DNA of 64,000 nt, taken from contig VXAU01003998.1 in assembly GCA_013399695.1 (NCBI GenBank), forward strand, positions 1-64,000. Reading direction: 5' to 3'. Below are positions 45,801 through 58,560 of this stretch, piece by piece; the first letter of the stretch is position 1; each line of letters starts with the position of its first letter. Below the pieces are notes generated by a model that did not search any database, had not been told where the DNA came from, and worked only from the letters and a program-made list of their open reading frames with translations. A program made the position numbers and the translations under genes. The DNA is from Formicarius rufipectus. Lineage: Eukaryota; Chordata; Aves; Passeriformes; Formicariidae.

Positions 45801-48800
45801 GGCATCAGTTTCATCAACTGTAGAACTACTCACCAACATTTGCATCCCCGTATTTCTCCCTAGTCTGTTCTCAGCTCTTTAACAGCATACCAGCTATTCT
45901 TTTCTAGCCCAATACTGTCTTGATGCAGGTACCAGAAAAAAGCAATAACCAAACTGATGGCATCAGTTTCATTTTGATGTACTTGGCCAAGATTTTTTTT
46001 TCCATGCCTTACAGCCAAGCTTATTACCAGCATTGTTTGACAAAGGCTAAGAATTCTAGTTCTGTTGCAATGTTCCTCCTTACAGAATAATGCTTTCTTC
46101 AATTGCATTCCTCTTGTTTCAGAAGTTTGGTTTTAAAAACTTTTTACTAATTCTCTTGCTTTACAGACATTTCTGATGTTGTGCTTTTCTCCATGTCACC
46201 CTAACTCTTCACTATTTTTTCCACCAATCCCTCCCTTTCAAAGGGTATTTGAAAACACTCAGGCAAAACAAAGTACTTCATACAGAATAAACATTAGCTA
46301 CTGGCTTAGGGGTGTGTCCCCCCCTATTCTTTAAGTAATGCCATTGCCCCAGATATTTTGATTACCTATCTGAATAATCGGCGCAATAATCCCTGATTTG
46401 CAAAGACACTTTATTCTGGAATATCACTTGGATGGAACAATTAAGACTGGGAGGGGGCCACAGGGGGTGGTGGTTCTAACTTCATTCCCTGCTCAAAGTA
46501 GTGTCAGCTACGAGAAGGTGATGGGGTGCTCGAGGCTTTATCCTGGCTGCAGCATCACAGAGGTTTAGTTAGTCATGCAGTGCAGATCTGACCCCAGGAG
46601 AGCACAGCAAATTATCTGGAACATCCAGCTATACTAGTACTTCCATTAATCCCAATCCCAGTAGCATCAAGCAGAAGCCAGACAACATTTTAAACTACAT
46701 ATCCAATTTTATCAAAACCATACCAAGGGTGTAGTTCTGGGAGAACAGAGAAAAGAGGAAACAAACATTTGTGATCTCTGCTTTAATAACCCCAACAGAA
46801 GTGCTCAAATACCTTTCATGTAGTTTTGTAACACTCTACAGCATAGACGCAGGACCACGTTAAAACCCCAATTCTTAAGTTATATACCCAAAGTAAACCC
46901 TGCAGACATCTTTCTAATGTCCCAAAACATTCAAAACGCAGGAAGCTCATGATGCAAGAGACAGTGGCTGTTAAGACAGGGAGATGAAAACAACCCACCC
47001 CCACAAAGGTTCTACAGTACTCCCTGTGCAGCAGTGCACAGTACACACCTCCAACAAAACGCCATCAAAAGCAGGCACTGAGGGGAAACACTGATACGAG
47101 GTTTAACTTCATATCACTGTATTATTGTCACCCTACTAGTCTAACCAAATGCAGTTCTGCTGCAGTAGCCAAATTATTTCCACCACTTGCTTCAGCAGTT
47201 GAGTTTCCCCTGAGGCAGGAAACTTGCACAGTTTCAGATATAACCAGCAGATGCTTCTTAGTCAACAAGCCTCATATTCATAGATGTATTAAGAAGAATT
47301 GCTGATTATTAACTGACAGAACAAGCACACGGTTCACATGAACCTTTTTGCTTTATCTATTAGTAAATACTAAGTGCTTATTACATGCATCACTTCAATG
47401 ATTGCAGGATATGTTTGTTTGTTTTAACAATACACAGGTAGAAACCTGAACAGGGTGGCTGCACTCAGTCTGACCAAAGGTTCATCTCATCCTTATCTTG
47501 TCTTTCAGGGTGGCTTCAGAAATGCAAATGGGAAAAAACCTAAACCAAGAGGAGCATGCAATGACATTTCCTCAAAATGCCCTTCTAGTCTCCACTAATT
47601 TGCCACCCAAGTACTTCCTGAATCCTGAGGTAACTTCTCTAAGATTAAGACTACTGATGAACTTTTTCATCCACAAGTTTCTCCAGCTGCATGCTGAACT
47701 CATCTAAACTTCCCGCCTCATAACAACACTGTCACCACACTCTGCTCTTCGCTGCAACTACAATCTAAGCAGCAGGTCACATCACTTATTGATGACCTGT
47801 TCTCAATGCCTCTCCTACAAACATCAACTACAATACTGAAACCTGCAAGCTAAATTATTTCCTCTGGGTTGTCACACGCTGGCCAACCTCCAGGTGTGAG
47901 CCACTGACATACTCTTGGCACAAAATACCACGAGGCCCTCACACACTACATACCACAAGTTTCCAGTTGTGGCTGGGTTTTTGTAAGTGATGTTTTGTTT
48001 GTAATTTCGAGTAACAAGTTACATGAAACATGCAGACATACCTTTACCCTCTACTTCAATTTCTTCCAGGAAAGCACTCTGAATTGACCATTACTTGAAA
48101 CAAACTAAACTTAATCTAAGGAATCAATTTCAGGCTGCATTTCTAAGGTACAGATCAATGTAATATTTCTCATAATTTTTTTCCAATGTGACCTTTAAAG
48201 AAAGCATTTTATTCTAAAACTTCTATAGCTTGAATGAGGTTTATCGTTACTGGCATGCTTTGAAATATTCCCTCCTATCCTTCCACGTCTGGTCTGGAAA
48301 CAAGTTCATCTTTCTTCTGCAGAAATTGACATCACAGTGACCTCCTCGCCTACAAAGGGGCTGGTTGATGCTCTATTAAATGACTGATTTTACTGACCAC
48401 TGTTGATAAAAACTGAATTCTGGTTCTGGTAATTTATTACGCATTCACTTCTTCTACTTAAAATAGAACAACATGTTTACAGTTATGCTTCCACAAAGCA
48501 ACAATGTATTACTCTAAAAATAAACAAATACCAAGTAATTCCTGCACTGACTGCAGACACTGGAAGGCAATACTTCTAAAACAAAAAAAAAAAAGGAAGA
48601 TCATCATCTGAATGTCTTTAAGGCTGACCTTAGAACACATACTATACTTTATGAATTCTAGTCATGTTAGTGTTACCCTTCCACTGGCCTACCCATTAGT
48701 GCTAGTTTACTGCAACTTTTAAAGCTCCCGTAAGCCTTGAGATTGTTTAAGAATTTGAAGGCAAACAACATGCAATCTTACTCAAATAAAATACAAATCT

Positions 48801-50432
48801 AGCATTCATTTTTCTAAATAACCTCACACCAGTCTGGTTTTGGTCCCACAAAAGGGCCTAAAACAATAACAAACAAACAAAAAAAGCGCTCCAAAACATC
48901 ATCTCAGCATTTTTATTTCTTAAACAAGTCCATCCAAGTTTCTCCAGCCAGCCAGCAGATATAACAGCAGCACTGGATAAGAAATACTACCAATTTCACC
49001 TTAGTTTGAGAAGAAACAAAGGAATGAACACTCAGTAAATATTTTTTTACTTGACATTTTTAAATACATCATCTTCCATTTAAGGCATTTGATTATCTTT
49101 GTTATGACACAGAGCGCTACTCAAATCAGAGAAAAATAACTAAACCATCAATTTAAATACACTGATCACCTGTACTGATCAACCTTTATGTTTGAGTTCT
49201 TAATGATGATAATAACCCAAAGGGAAAAGGAACCTCAAGTATCTAAATCAAGATTACTATTGCATTGTAATTAAGTAGGGCAAATCTACTTTATTAAATC
49301 AATCCAAATTTAATTCATTTTTGAGAATTTCTATGTACTTTTTATAAGCAACCATCTTTAAGAGATGTAAAAGAATCTAAAAGAAATTTGCATGTTAAAA
49401 AAAAGTTCAAATTCAGCACAATATTGAAGAAGATGGGACTTTAGATAACCTATTACTTGTCTGTTTGTGGTCCCCTCCTCAAAAGACCATTCAAGCATTT
49501 GTCATTTCTCCCTGTGTTTTCTCCCTCTACCTTTGTCTTCTATGCAACTTTCTTTCACTGTCCACTTATTCTTGCCGGCTTTGCTTCAACTTGCATTTAG
49601 GAAAAAAACACCATCCCAAAAAACAAACAGCAGACCTCAGTGGAAATTACAGCCCCTTTCCCTTCACTCCCACAAATGTGCAAAGTGATCTCTGATTTAA
49701 GCGATCCAAATTTAAGCAACTTCTCCTTGTCCTAGGTGTGTTATAAAGTTTTTTCCAGGCCCACTCTCAGTGTTGGGGGAAAGAAGGACACAATTGCCTT
49801 CAAAGACTACAGTCAACTAACAAAACATATTTGTCTGTCTGATTTCATTTCCCCTGCCCCATTTCTGCTTCCCCTTTGGATTCTTCATAAATCATCCACC
49901 ACTACCACTCAAGAAAACAACTTATATTCTCAGCAAATATTGCACAACATCTTGTACAAACATCAAACTTTTTTTTTTTGAATTTTCAGTTCCGTTTGGA
50001 AAGAGATCTGCATTAAACACGCAAGTTTGTTATTTAAAACCTCTGGATCTCTCCTCTACCCCAAATCATTTTGTGCTATGCTCTAGCATCACACTTTAAG
50101 TAATACAATGACTAGAAAGACCATCTTTCTTTGCTTCCAAGCACTTCTTTTGAGTGTATCTTATACCACATCCTTTCCCCTACAACAGCATAGCTGGAGC
50201 GGGAGGTTGTGCTAACAAAGGTGCAGGTACACCTCTTTTATTGCGTTGATGCAGAATAATAAACTCGACCGAATCAAGGGTCAAGAACCGTAAGCCAGTC
50301 ACACACTTCCAAGTATCACTAATAATACAGGAAAAGCTCCCGGAGGAAACAGCAGAGCTGTTTAAGGATCAGCTTTGTAAACATCCAACTTCTCCGAAAC
50401 CACAGCAACGTGACAACGCGGGGCGAGCTCAC
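39894..50432 (-). other. PIK3C2A: Intron 1 of PIK3C2A (5' UTR intron)
   Basis: About 10.5 kb if the 50433 donor is used. It is AT-rich with no long coding-like frame, no CR1 element and only short A-rich runs, such as 48576-48594 and 48868-48886. It begins after the CpG island and ends at a strong acceptor TTTCTTTTCCAG at 39894-39905. First introns of this kind often hold enhancers, but nothing in the sequence alone lets me place one. Confidence 0.6.
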
Positions 50433-50690
50433 CCGCTCAAAAACCATCGAGGAGATGGAGAAAAAGGAAATATAAACCCGGCTGGTTCCTACAGCGACCG
50501 CGAAGGTGCCCCCTCCGCCAGGCGAGCCATCCCGGGAGCAGCTCCCGACACCCCGACACTTCACCCTGGCTCCAAACGCCGCCGGCAGCTCCGAGGGGGC
50601 CGGGGCAGCTCCGAGGGGGCCGGGGCAGCTCCGCACCCCCGAGCGGTGGACTTCCGCCGGGCCGCGGGGAGGGACCCGCTCCGGCACCGC
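50433..50690 (-). other. PIK3C2A: Candidate non-coding exon 1 of PIK3C2A (5' UTR)
   Basis: Exon 2 begins with an acceptor in the 5' UTR, so at least one upstream non-coding exon must exist. Inside the CpG island the minus strand has a donor CGG|GTGAGC with the exon ending at 50433. The 5' limit is unknown; the end given is only the edge of the densest GC stretch. Two other good minus-strand donors lie nearby: GGG|GTGAGTAAG (exon end 50990) and CAA|GTAAGG (exon end 51041). Either could be an alternative or the main first exon. With the 50433 donor, an ATG at 50447 opens a 7-codon upstream ORF that crosses the splice and stops early in exon 2. Confidence 0.4.
50586..50632. repeat. 20-bp GC-rich tandem repeat in the CpG island
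   Basis: Two exact copies and a third partial copy of the unit CAGCTCCGAGGGGGCCGGGG. Each unit has two G-runs (five and four Gs), so two units provide the four runs needed for a possible G-quadruplex on the plus strand, with one long loop. It is a likely length polymorphism within the promoter. Confidence 0.85.
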
Positions 50691-52844
50691 CTCCCCTGGG
50701 CCCGCTCCGCCCCGGGGACGCCCCTCAACACCATCGCACCGCCCTCCTACCCCTCACCCTGGCCCGGGTCCGCCTCAGTCCCGCTCCACTCCGCACCGCC
50801 CCTGGCCTGACCCCGCCCCGCAGCCCCCCGGAGCCCGCACCCTCCGCACCCCGCCCCGGGCGCTGGTGGCGCTGGGGTGACTCCCCGTCATTTCCTCCCC
50901 TTATCGACCGATCTTCCCAAGAATGCTCGGCATGAGATCACCAAAAGTGCCCGTCGGGGGCTGGGGGCGGACACAATGGACTTACTCACCCCGGAGCGGG
51001 GGAGTCCCCAGAACGCGGGGCTTGGGTGGGGGCTCCTTACTTGTCTTGCTGTCGCCACTTGCCAGCTGCCCACCCCGGTGGTTCGGAACAACGTGTTCCA
51101 CTTCGCAGGATGTTGCTTAGTTTAACTTCTGAAACTACTTAGCCGGCAGGAGCAGATCCCTGTTGTCAACGCCGACCTTCCTGACATACCAACACGTTTC
51201 AAAAAGCAAATATTTTGGTTTGACCTTCACAATGGCTTCAAAAGAACATAATGCTTTGGGTATGCCCAAAAGTATTGCATGTGGGATTTTATACAAAGTT
51301 TAGACAATGGGCCTTTCATAAGATCAAATTAGAAGTTGTCATGGGCATTTAAAAGTAACAATATGATTTGTAATATCGTTGTAAAAGAGCTCCAGAGAAA
51401 TGACTTTATATTCCGTCCACTTAGGGTATAGTACTTAAAATCAGAAAAGAGTTCAGTTCATGCCTATTGGTATTTTACTGAGCACTTTCAGCACACTAAA
51501 CTCTGAAAAGCACAAAACATATAATGAAGCATAGGAGACACATGAAAAAGTATCTGTTTAGAAGCTACAATATAAATGACTTCAAAAAAATTAGTCAGAA
51601 ATGCATTGCTGGCCGTGACCTTTTCTGTGTGATTGTATAGAAGCCCCACCATTATAGCATCTAAGCATTCTCTATTGGAAAAATCTCGACCTGGCACCAT
51701 TAGGGTCAATGAAACCTCTTGCAGGTGATTTCAACAAGAGCAAAATGGAATCTTGGAAGGCTGACACAAAATGTGTTCCTGGAGAAACATTATAGGCACG
51801 ACTCTTTAATTACACAGATTAAAAGAATTACCAGAGTTCTTACTACCCTTATGATTTAAGCCATCAGGGGTTCTTCAGGCTGTCGTTTAAGAGGAGAAAT
51901 CAATCCTTTCTAGTGCCATTCTAGTATTGACAATCAATAAGCCAATTCTGTTCCAATTTTGAACACAGAACAGAACATCGGCAGAACAAATCTACTTTGC
52001 TCTCAAGCTCCAGGTTTCTTTCCACAGTGTCTGTCCAAATACACCTTCTATTCAGATTGCATTTTAGTTTTAGTCCTGGCAGCCGTGTCTCCTGGCCACC
52101 TCCTCTGCAGGGCTCCTGCGGTGATCCTGGCCAGAAGAGTGGTGTATTTGGAGGAGTCAGTGACCTACATAACAATCAGATGGAGGCCTGTGCTGTGCTT
52201 GCTTGGCTTTCAGACCTGTTTTGTCTCCCTTGGCTGCAGGATAAACTGTGCAGCCCGTTGTATCAGGTATTTGCAAGCAGCTCCCACTTGGTACCAGTGA
52301 TTGCACCATCTGTGTGTCCTTGGCCTTATCCAAAAGTAGAGAAAGAGTTTCTCATGTCAACACCCTTTCTGTTTGCCAGTAGAAATAATGGATAGAATTA
52401 TTGGCTTGTAAGGAATTTCTGTAACAACTGACATGGGAAACCCTTTTCTAGGGATGGGTTCTGTGGAGTGTGCTGTGCCCACTCAATGCTGCACAGCTGA
52501 GGGTTCCCGGCATCTAGAGGGGGGTAGGATTATCTGATCTAGCCTCTCTTTCCTCGTAGTGCTGGTTGTAATAAACAGCAGTTTAAATCATACTTTACAG
52601 TGCCTTTCTTACTGGCATCCTCAAAGACCAGCAGCTCCTGGTGCAAAGCAGTTCCAAGGCGTTTGTGCTGCTTTCCCCTTCACATACAGGTCACATTAAA
52701 TTGCTCCCAATTACACCTCTGACTCACTGGCCACATGGTTTAGCCCTGGGACAACCATTTGCCAATGTTTCATCCATCTCTAACCAAAGGAGTACTAAAC
52801 TCCTTAGTCTGAATAAAAGGCAGCAGCCACATCCAACATCTTCA

Positions 52845-52930
52845 ACAAGATCATGTTGGAACTAGATGATCTTTAAGTCCCTTCCAACCCAAAGGCATTC
52901 TACGATTCTATGATTTTATGATTATATGAC
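52845..52930 (+). mobile_element. CR1 LINE 3' end
   Basis: Short 5'-truncated copy in plus orientation: TTGGAACTAGATGATCTTTA, CCCTTCCAACCCAAAG, then three octamer-type tail units around ATTCTACGATTCTATGATTT. This is the hallmark of an avian CR1 3' terminus. Confidence 0.9.
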
Positions 52931-53317
52931 CATGACTCTGACTGACCAACCTCCACCATGTTACATAATATGTGACAGTATAAACAGGTCAAATGTGAAT
53001 TGTACTAGTTGAGATAGGAAAGATAATTTAGCTCATTTTGTGGATTCGTGCAGAGTTTTAGACTATTATCAAGCCTGCCTACCAGTGCCATGATAATTTA
53101 AAGAACCTTCCATGTCTTTCCTTAGAAATTATTTCCTTCTTGTCAGAAATTTTTCCTGCTACTCTGGATTTATTTTAATAATTTAAGCCCAAGATTTTTA
53201 GCAGAAACTCATTTTTTTCCAAAATGTTCTAAAGATACTTCATGTTAAATAGGTATGGATTTCCTTTTATTATTCTGAACACAAACTGAATGTGCTATTC
53301 CTTTCTTTGCTTTCACA

Positions 53318-53690
53318 GAATCACTAAGGTTGGAAAAGACCTCCACAATCACTGAGTCCAATCTTTGACTGATCACCACCTTGTCAACTAAACCATGGCA
53401 CTAAGTGCCACATCTAGTTTTTTCTTGAACACCTCCAGAGACACTCCCAGCTCCCTTAGCCACTCCTCCTCATACCTGTGTTCCAGAACCTTCTCCAGCT
53501 CTGTTGTCCTTCTCTGGAGACTCTCGATCACCTCAATGTCTTTCCTGAATTAACAGTCCCAGAATTGGACACAAGATTTGAGCTGCAGCGTCCCCAGCAC
53601 TGAGTACAGAGGGGCAATCACTTCCATAGTCCTGCTGGCCACATTATTCCTGATACAGGCCAGCACCTTACACTGAAGAGCAACTCCAAC
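53318..53690 (-). mobile_element. CR1 LINE 3' fragment, decayed
   Basis: Reverse-orientation CR1. It begins with the complement of the 3' UTR (CAGAATCACTAAGGTTGGAA, AAGACCTCCA) and continues into the end of the reverse-transcriptase ORF (complement of the stretch around CTGTACTCAGTGCTGGGGAC). Several stops and indels make it non-functional. Confidence 0.9.
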
Positions 53691-54568
53691 ATCAGTACTT
53701 TTGCCTCTGCTTTCATTGTTTGCCAGCTACATTCACATTACATATGTGCTAATTATTGGGTGCACTCTAAAACCAGTACCAGACAGTTTTAGAAACAGCA
53801 GTGGGGGATCAGATGCCAGGTAGGGCTCTCCATAGCTGGCCAGCTAAAAAAACTCTCCTTCAAGTGAGAGAACTGGTTGGAAGAGAGAACTGGAAGCTCA
53901 GTTTCCAGGTAGAGTGACTCTACCCTCCTGGAGAGCTGAGTCAAGGAAGGGAACAATGGCATAGCCTGCAGACTTGCTAAGGAATGGATGATTGCAAGTT
54001 ACGCATTCCCACATGTAAACATGACGACAGTTTTAAAGTATTTCTCATACAGGAAGTTATTAGTATGTCAGTGTGAAAGCAATGCACAATATATGTGTCT
54101 CAGCAGCCTCACTGCCTTGGTAGTGTGTGTCCTGTGTGTAATACATTGACCAAATGCCACAGTTGCTCTCATGAGATACTGGGTAAAGCTGTATCTTATT
54201 AAAAAACCCCACAATTTATTAAGTAACATTTTTGTGAAAATTTAAGTTGCATACCAAAGGCAGAACAAACGAGAGAATTTGGTCAAATAGTTGGAGGAAG
54301 TAAGCACTTTGTTCACTATGTTGATGCTCAAACATCCCAAAAGCAATCCCATGCAACATATGCAGAAAATCAAATCATCTTGTGTAACTAACAGCACTGA
54401 CTGGCATTAGCTGGAAATACAATAAACTGCAGCTGGCAGAAGCCTTTGAAAACAATACTTAGGATACAAGGAAGCTTGATGTGTACCTACATCAAAGGAT
54501 GGCTACTGTAACAAAGCTTAACAAATGTGTGTTGCTGATGATAACACGTGGGAAATAAAAAACAGAAA

Positions 54569-54672
54569 GTAAAACAAAACAAAACAACCAACACCACCCC
54601 CACACAAACCAAAACAAAAATGAACAAAAACCCCAAACAAACAAACAAACAGGAACAAAAAACCAACCCATA
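54569..54672. repeat. (CAAA)n / (CAAAA)n simple repeat
   Basis: About 100 bp of C/A-rich units. The minus-strand frames rich in Phe, Val, Cys and Trp over it are low-complexity artefacts. Confidence 0.85.
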
Positions 54673-54954
54673 ACAACCCACTTTAAACCCAAAGTTTCCT
54701 TAATTTTCTTCTCAGCCTAAAATGCATTTATGTAAACCCTTCAGATTTAACAGCTGAATGCCTTAATTGAACTGCTAGAATTGCTAGTTGCTTATAACTA
54801 ACTGGAAGGAATAAACTTCATGTCTATTGTTAGAGTATCCTTTTCCTGAATGAGAAATTGTTAGTAGGAGCACAGGGATCATTAAAGGACAAATATGTTT
54901 CTTCTGACAATAGGAAGACAGAGCATATCGTACCAAGGACAAAACCCTCTTCGC

Positions 54955-55270
54955 AGAATCCATGACGTGTACCAGAACGCGGTGCGCACTTCGTGCAGCG
55001 TGGAAGTTTCTGAGCGTTCCTTCACCGGGGTGCGGATTGCAACACAAAGTTCAGCTGCTGATAACACACCCCGTGTGGGTGTCTCGCTGCCTCACGGAGC
55101 GCTCTGGTGCAATGCCACTGCGAGGTGACAGCTCGGCAGGGTGGGCAGCGCTGCCCCTGGAGCAGGGAGCAGCCAACATCAGCATCGCGGTCCCAGCGCA
55201 GCGCAAAGGACCCTCCTGTGCCCTTGTCATAGCTGCTGAGCTGTGCTCAGGGCTGCAGCCTTTCGTTTGT
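54955..55270. promoter_or_regulatory. Small CpG-rich patch
   Basis: About 300 bp with roughly twenty CpGs, flanked by AT-rich DNA with almost none. It may be a small CpG island (alternative promoter or enhancer) or an old CpG-rich insertion. No coding domain is seen, and the donor-like GAG|GTGACA near 55125 is weak. Confidence 0.4.
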
Positions 55271-55712
55271 GTGTGGGTGGCTTCAAATGCCTTATGACCT
55301 GTGACTTATGGTTATGGAACAGCTTGGAAACTCACATTTGAAAGACAAACGCTTTGTCTGAATTGTAAAGAAGACTATGCAGAAGAGGAAAATTATGCAC
55401 CTACATCTATGACTCCAGTGTTAGGCTGCTCTTCAGGATACCCACAAGATTCAGTGATGCTTGAGTTAAAAGAAAATCAACTTAAATGCATGTTGTATTT
55501 TCTTGAAGATGTACACATGAAATCGTATCAAATATACTGAGAAGGAGAGCTTGAACAGAGTAAATACCACAAAATCTGCCAATCCTCAGCTAACCAATAC
55601 ACTTCAAGGTGACCCCTATGCATTTGAAAGCAACAGGTATTAAGACCTCATTCTGGAACAACTGGGGATTTGTATCAAAAGTTCAGGTAGGATTTTTTTA
55701 GTATCTATAAGC

Positions 55713-55732
55713 TTTTTTTTTTTTTTTTTTTC
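55713..55732. repeat. Poly(T) run
   Basis: About 20 T on the plus strand; possibly the poly(A) tail of a minus-strand insertion, but no body is visible. Confidence 0.8.
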
Positions 55733-58560
55733 TTTCTTCTGAAAACCAGCAGAGGGAGACAGGTTCTTTCTTACTCCTAAAGAAAGCAAAAGATTGTGTT
55801 ACTTCCTCAAACCTGATGCCAGAAAATTCACTACAATTTCCTAGATTAGTTTTGCAATGTCTTTGATAATTTTGAACTCTAATGCTCACTTTTTTTTTAG
55901 TGTTTTATCCAAGCTTAAGTGGCTGTTATTACATTCTGCAGATGTTTAGTCAACAGTATGTTCCTCTTAATATTTCACTTTGAATTTCTTTAAGGGAGAA
56001 AGGGGATATCCTTGTTAGTAACAAATGAAAGAAAAATTAGGCTGAGGTCATGTTTTTCATTGTTATGCAACAGTTTGCATATGTTTTCAGCATGTCTAAG
56101 GTCGGGATATGGCTCTTAAAATCTATACAATAATATCAGCTGGCTATATATAAGGATTAAATATAAGAAAAATCTGTTCTACAATAAAACCTGCTGGTGA
56201 TAGTTTCCAGAGTAGTAGAACATTCTCTTGGATTCATTTCTTAGCACGCAGGTCCTGTTTCAGTGAAAGGGAATTTAGGCATTAGAAGTCATATTAATAC
56301 AGACCTTGGCACAGAAACTTAGGTATGTCCCACACAGTTTAGGCATCATTCTCTATAAAATGGCATGACAGGGCATACCTTTGAAATTCATTGAATGTTT
56401 TTCATGTTTACCCTTATTTTTTCAAATAAGTTATATCTAAAGGAGCTACTAGAACAGGGAACTGAACAGAAACAATTTCCTACATTTCACTTCTTGTTTT
56501 ACTGTAAATACTTTGTGACCACTTTCTAATAATTTTTATATATAAAACTCCCCTTACAGATGGTTTATTTAATCAGAGAAGAAATTCTAAGAAATAGTTT
56601 TTGCATAGGATGTGTTCTATGTGATATGCACAATTTCTGTAATTTGAAGGTTTTAAATAAAATTAAGTTTCCAAAAGCTCCTAAAATAGATGCGAGTTAG
56701 AAAACACATGCAGGACCTGTGTCAATGCTGCAGTGCACTCAGGAGGTACTGTGGGATAGTTGTTAGTGTGTAGTATGCTGTGGTAGGAGCTATTAATGTA
56801 AGAATGATGCCAGAAAAACTCGAGTGAGAGACTGCAGGCAACAGGATGCGTGTCTGGAAATAGCAATCATTCCGTGGGCAAAGATAATTGAGGTAATTGG
56901 GAAGCCTTCTGGCATTTAAAATCCCAATGACAGCAAGTCATGCTTAATCAGACATCCAAAGACAGAGGATGATAAAACTTTATATTGACTACCCACTTGA
57001 AATATGCCCTATCAAAGAATTTAAATAAACCAGCACTACCTGTAGGAGTTTTATACAAGAGACTTCCCCAGTGATCTCTTCGGAAGGCTAAGAAAGGCTA
57101 CAAGGTCATCTCCCAGCTGCCCAAATTCCTGCAGCTCCATGGAAGATCCACGCCCTTCCCAACAAAATCTGGTGTTTCCTTTCTGGTGTAAGTTAATTGC
57201 ATGAAGCTTCTTGTAGTAATGCTATGTTCATCAGTAACACAACTTCCCAATTCTTTAAGCATTTCAAGCCAATGGAAATATTCTACTATTACAAAAATAT
57301 TGAACAATTCTTCATGTCCTACATTTATTTGTAGTCACACAGTTTATACTGGTGAAAAGAAATGAACCTATCAAGTACATTCAGAGAGGTGTTTTCATAT
57401 CCCTGTCCAAATCTGAATCTGTCATGGCTCTGGCCCTTAATCCTTGCATTTTGATATACAATTTTTTGTAGCTTTCATGGGAAGTTGAGTACACAGTGTG
57501 TTTCCTGGAGGACATTTGTAAGAGCCAATGATCCAAATTCAACAGATTTTATCTAATACATACTCTGGAAACAGAAGAATAAATTTAGAATCCCTTAAAT
57601 CCTTGTCATTACTTTTTAAGTGGTAAATAGGCATTTTCTACTTAGGAGTAACAGTTATGTAAGGGTAGAGCACTAGCACATTATTCAAAGGGATTTATTG
57701 CTTTTCTTTGCTGCTTACATTCATGAGTAGAAAGACACCCATGCTTGAGGGACTAAACTGGATAGAGTTCTAATGAAAATTATTTCAGATGGGATCGCAG
57801 TAGTCAGCCCCCAGTGGAAAGAACCCAACAACATTAGAAGCCAACGACATTAATATGTGTCACAACTCACTCAAACAACTTGACACAGAGCTTTTGTGTG
57901 TGGGAGTGAAAAAAGGTAGTGTGTATTCACACATGCAAAACTCACTGAGAAGCTTCAAGGAGGAGGACAGCTGGTGGTCACACCACACTGTCCTGGCCCC
58001 ATTACAAACCCTGTCTTTGCAGATACTCCATCCATCAGAACGATGCTACCGAATGTATCGTGAACTTTGTCTGGATTGAGCTTGTGCACCCAGATGTGGG
58101 TGTGCAGAACATGTTGGGAATGTCTCTTCTTGTATTCCAAGGTGTTAGAGAAATCACCTGTCAGCAAACCTTCTCAGGATCCAGTCATCCTTCTGCAATG
58201 AAACAGTGACAGGCCACAGAGAAATACAGCACTCATCCTAAGTAAGGAGAGCACAGGCAGTATTGAAGCATTTGGAAGTATCAATGTTAGGAAAGCTATT
58301 TATTTTCCAAATATAATTGTAATATGAAGTTTTGAATAGTAATTGGCCTTTCATTGAGAAATATACTCAGGAGTAGCTGAAGGATACAGATAAGGGAACA
58401 ACACGTCAGTAGTGCCATTCAGTAATTCTGTCTGTGATACCAACCTAATTTGCCACAGTGCAGCAAGTATTTAAGTTTATGTTTGTATGTGGTGAAAGTA
58501 CAGAATGGTCTAAAGACTCTTTGAAACTACTAAACGGAAACATTTTTAGCTGCCTCAAAA

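Larger units (their letters stand above)
50390..51090. promoter_or_regulatory. CpG island, PIK3C2A promoter (possibly bidirectional)
   Basis: About 700 bp of strongly GC-rich, CpG-dense sequence in an otherwise AT-rich window, placed just upstream of the PIK3C2A coding exons. No TATA box is evident, as expected for a housekeeping CpG promoter. It contains several minus-strand splice donors (exon ends 50433, 50990 and 51041) and a GC-rich tandem repeat at 50586-50632. In mammals NUCB2 is transcribed away from the PIK3C2A promoter; a divergent plus-strand start here is an inference, and I saw no NUCB2 coding exon. Confidence 0.75.

Noticed and set aside
51488..51709. 73-codon minus-strand frame near the promoter as an alternative coding exon
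   Set aside because: No similarity to the PIK3C2A N-terminus or other proteins I know, and no clear splice signals that would join it in frame.
54487..54692. Short hydrophobic frames rich in Phe, Cys and Trp
   Set aside because: They lie over a C/A-rich simple repeat and have no start context or homology.
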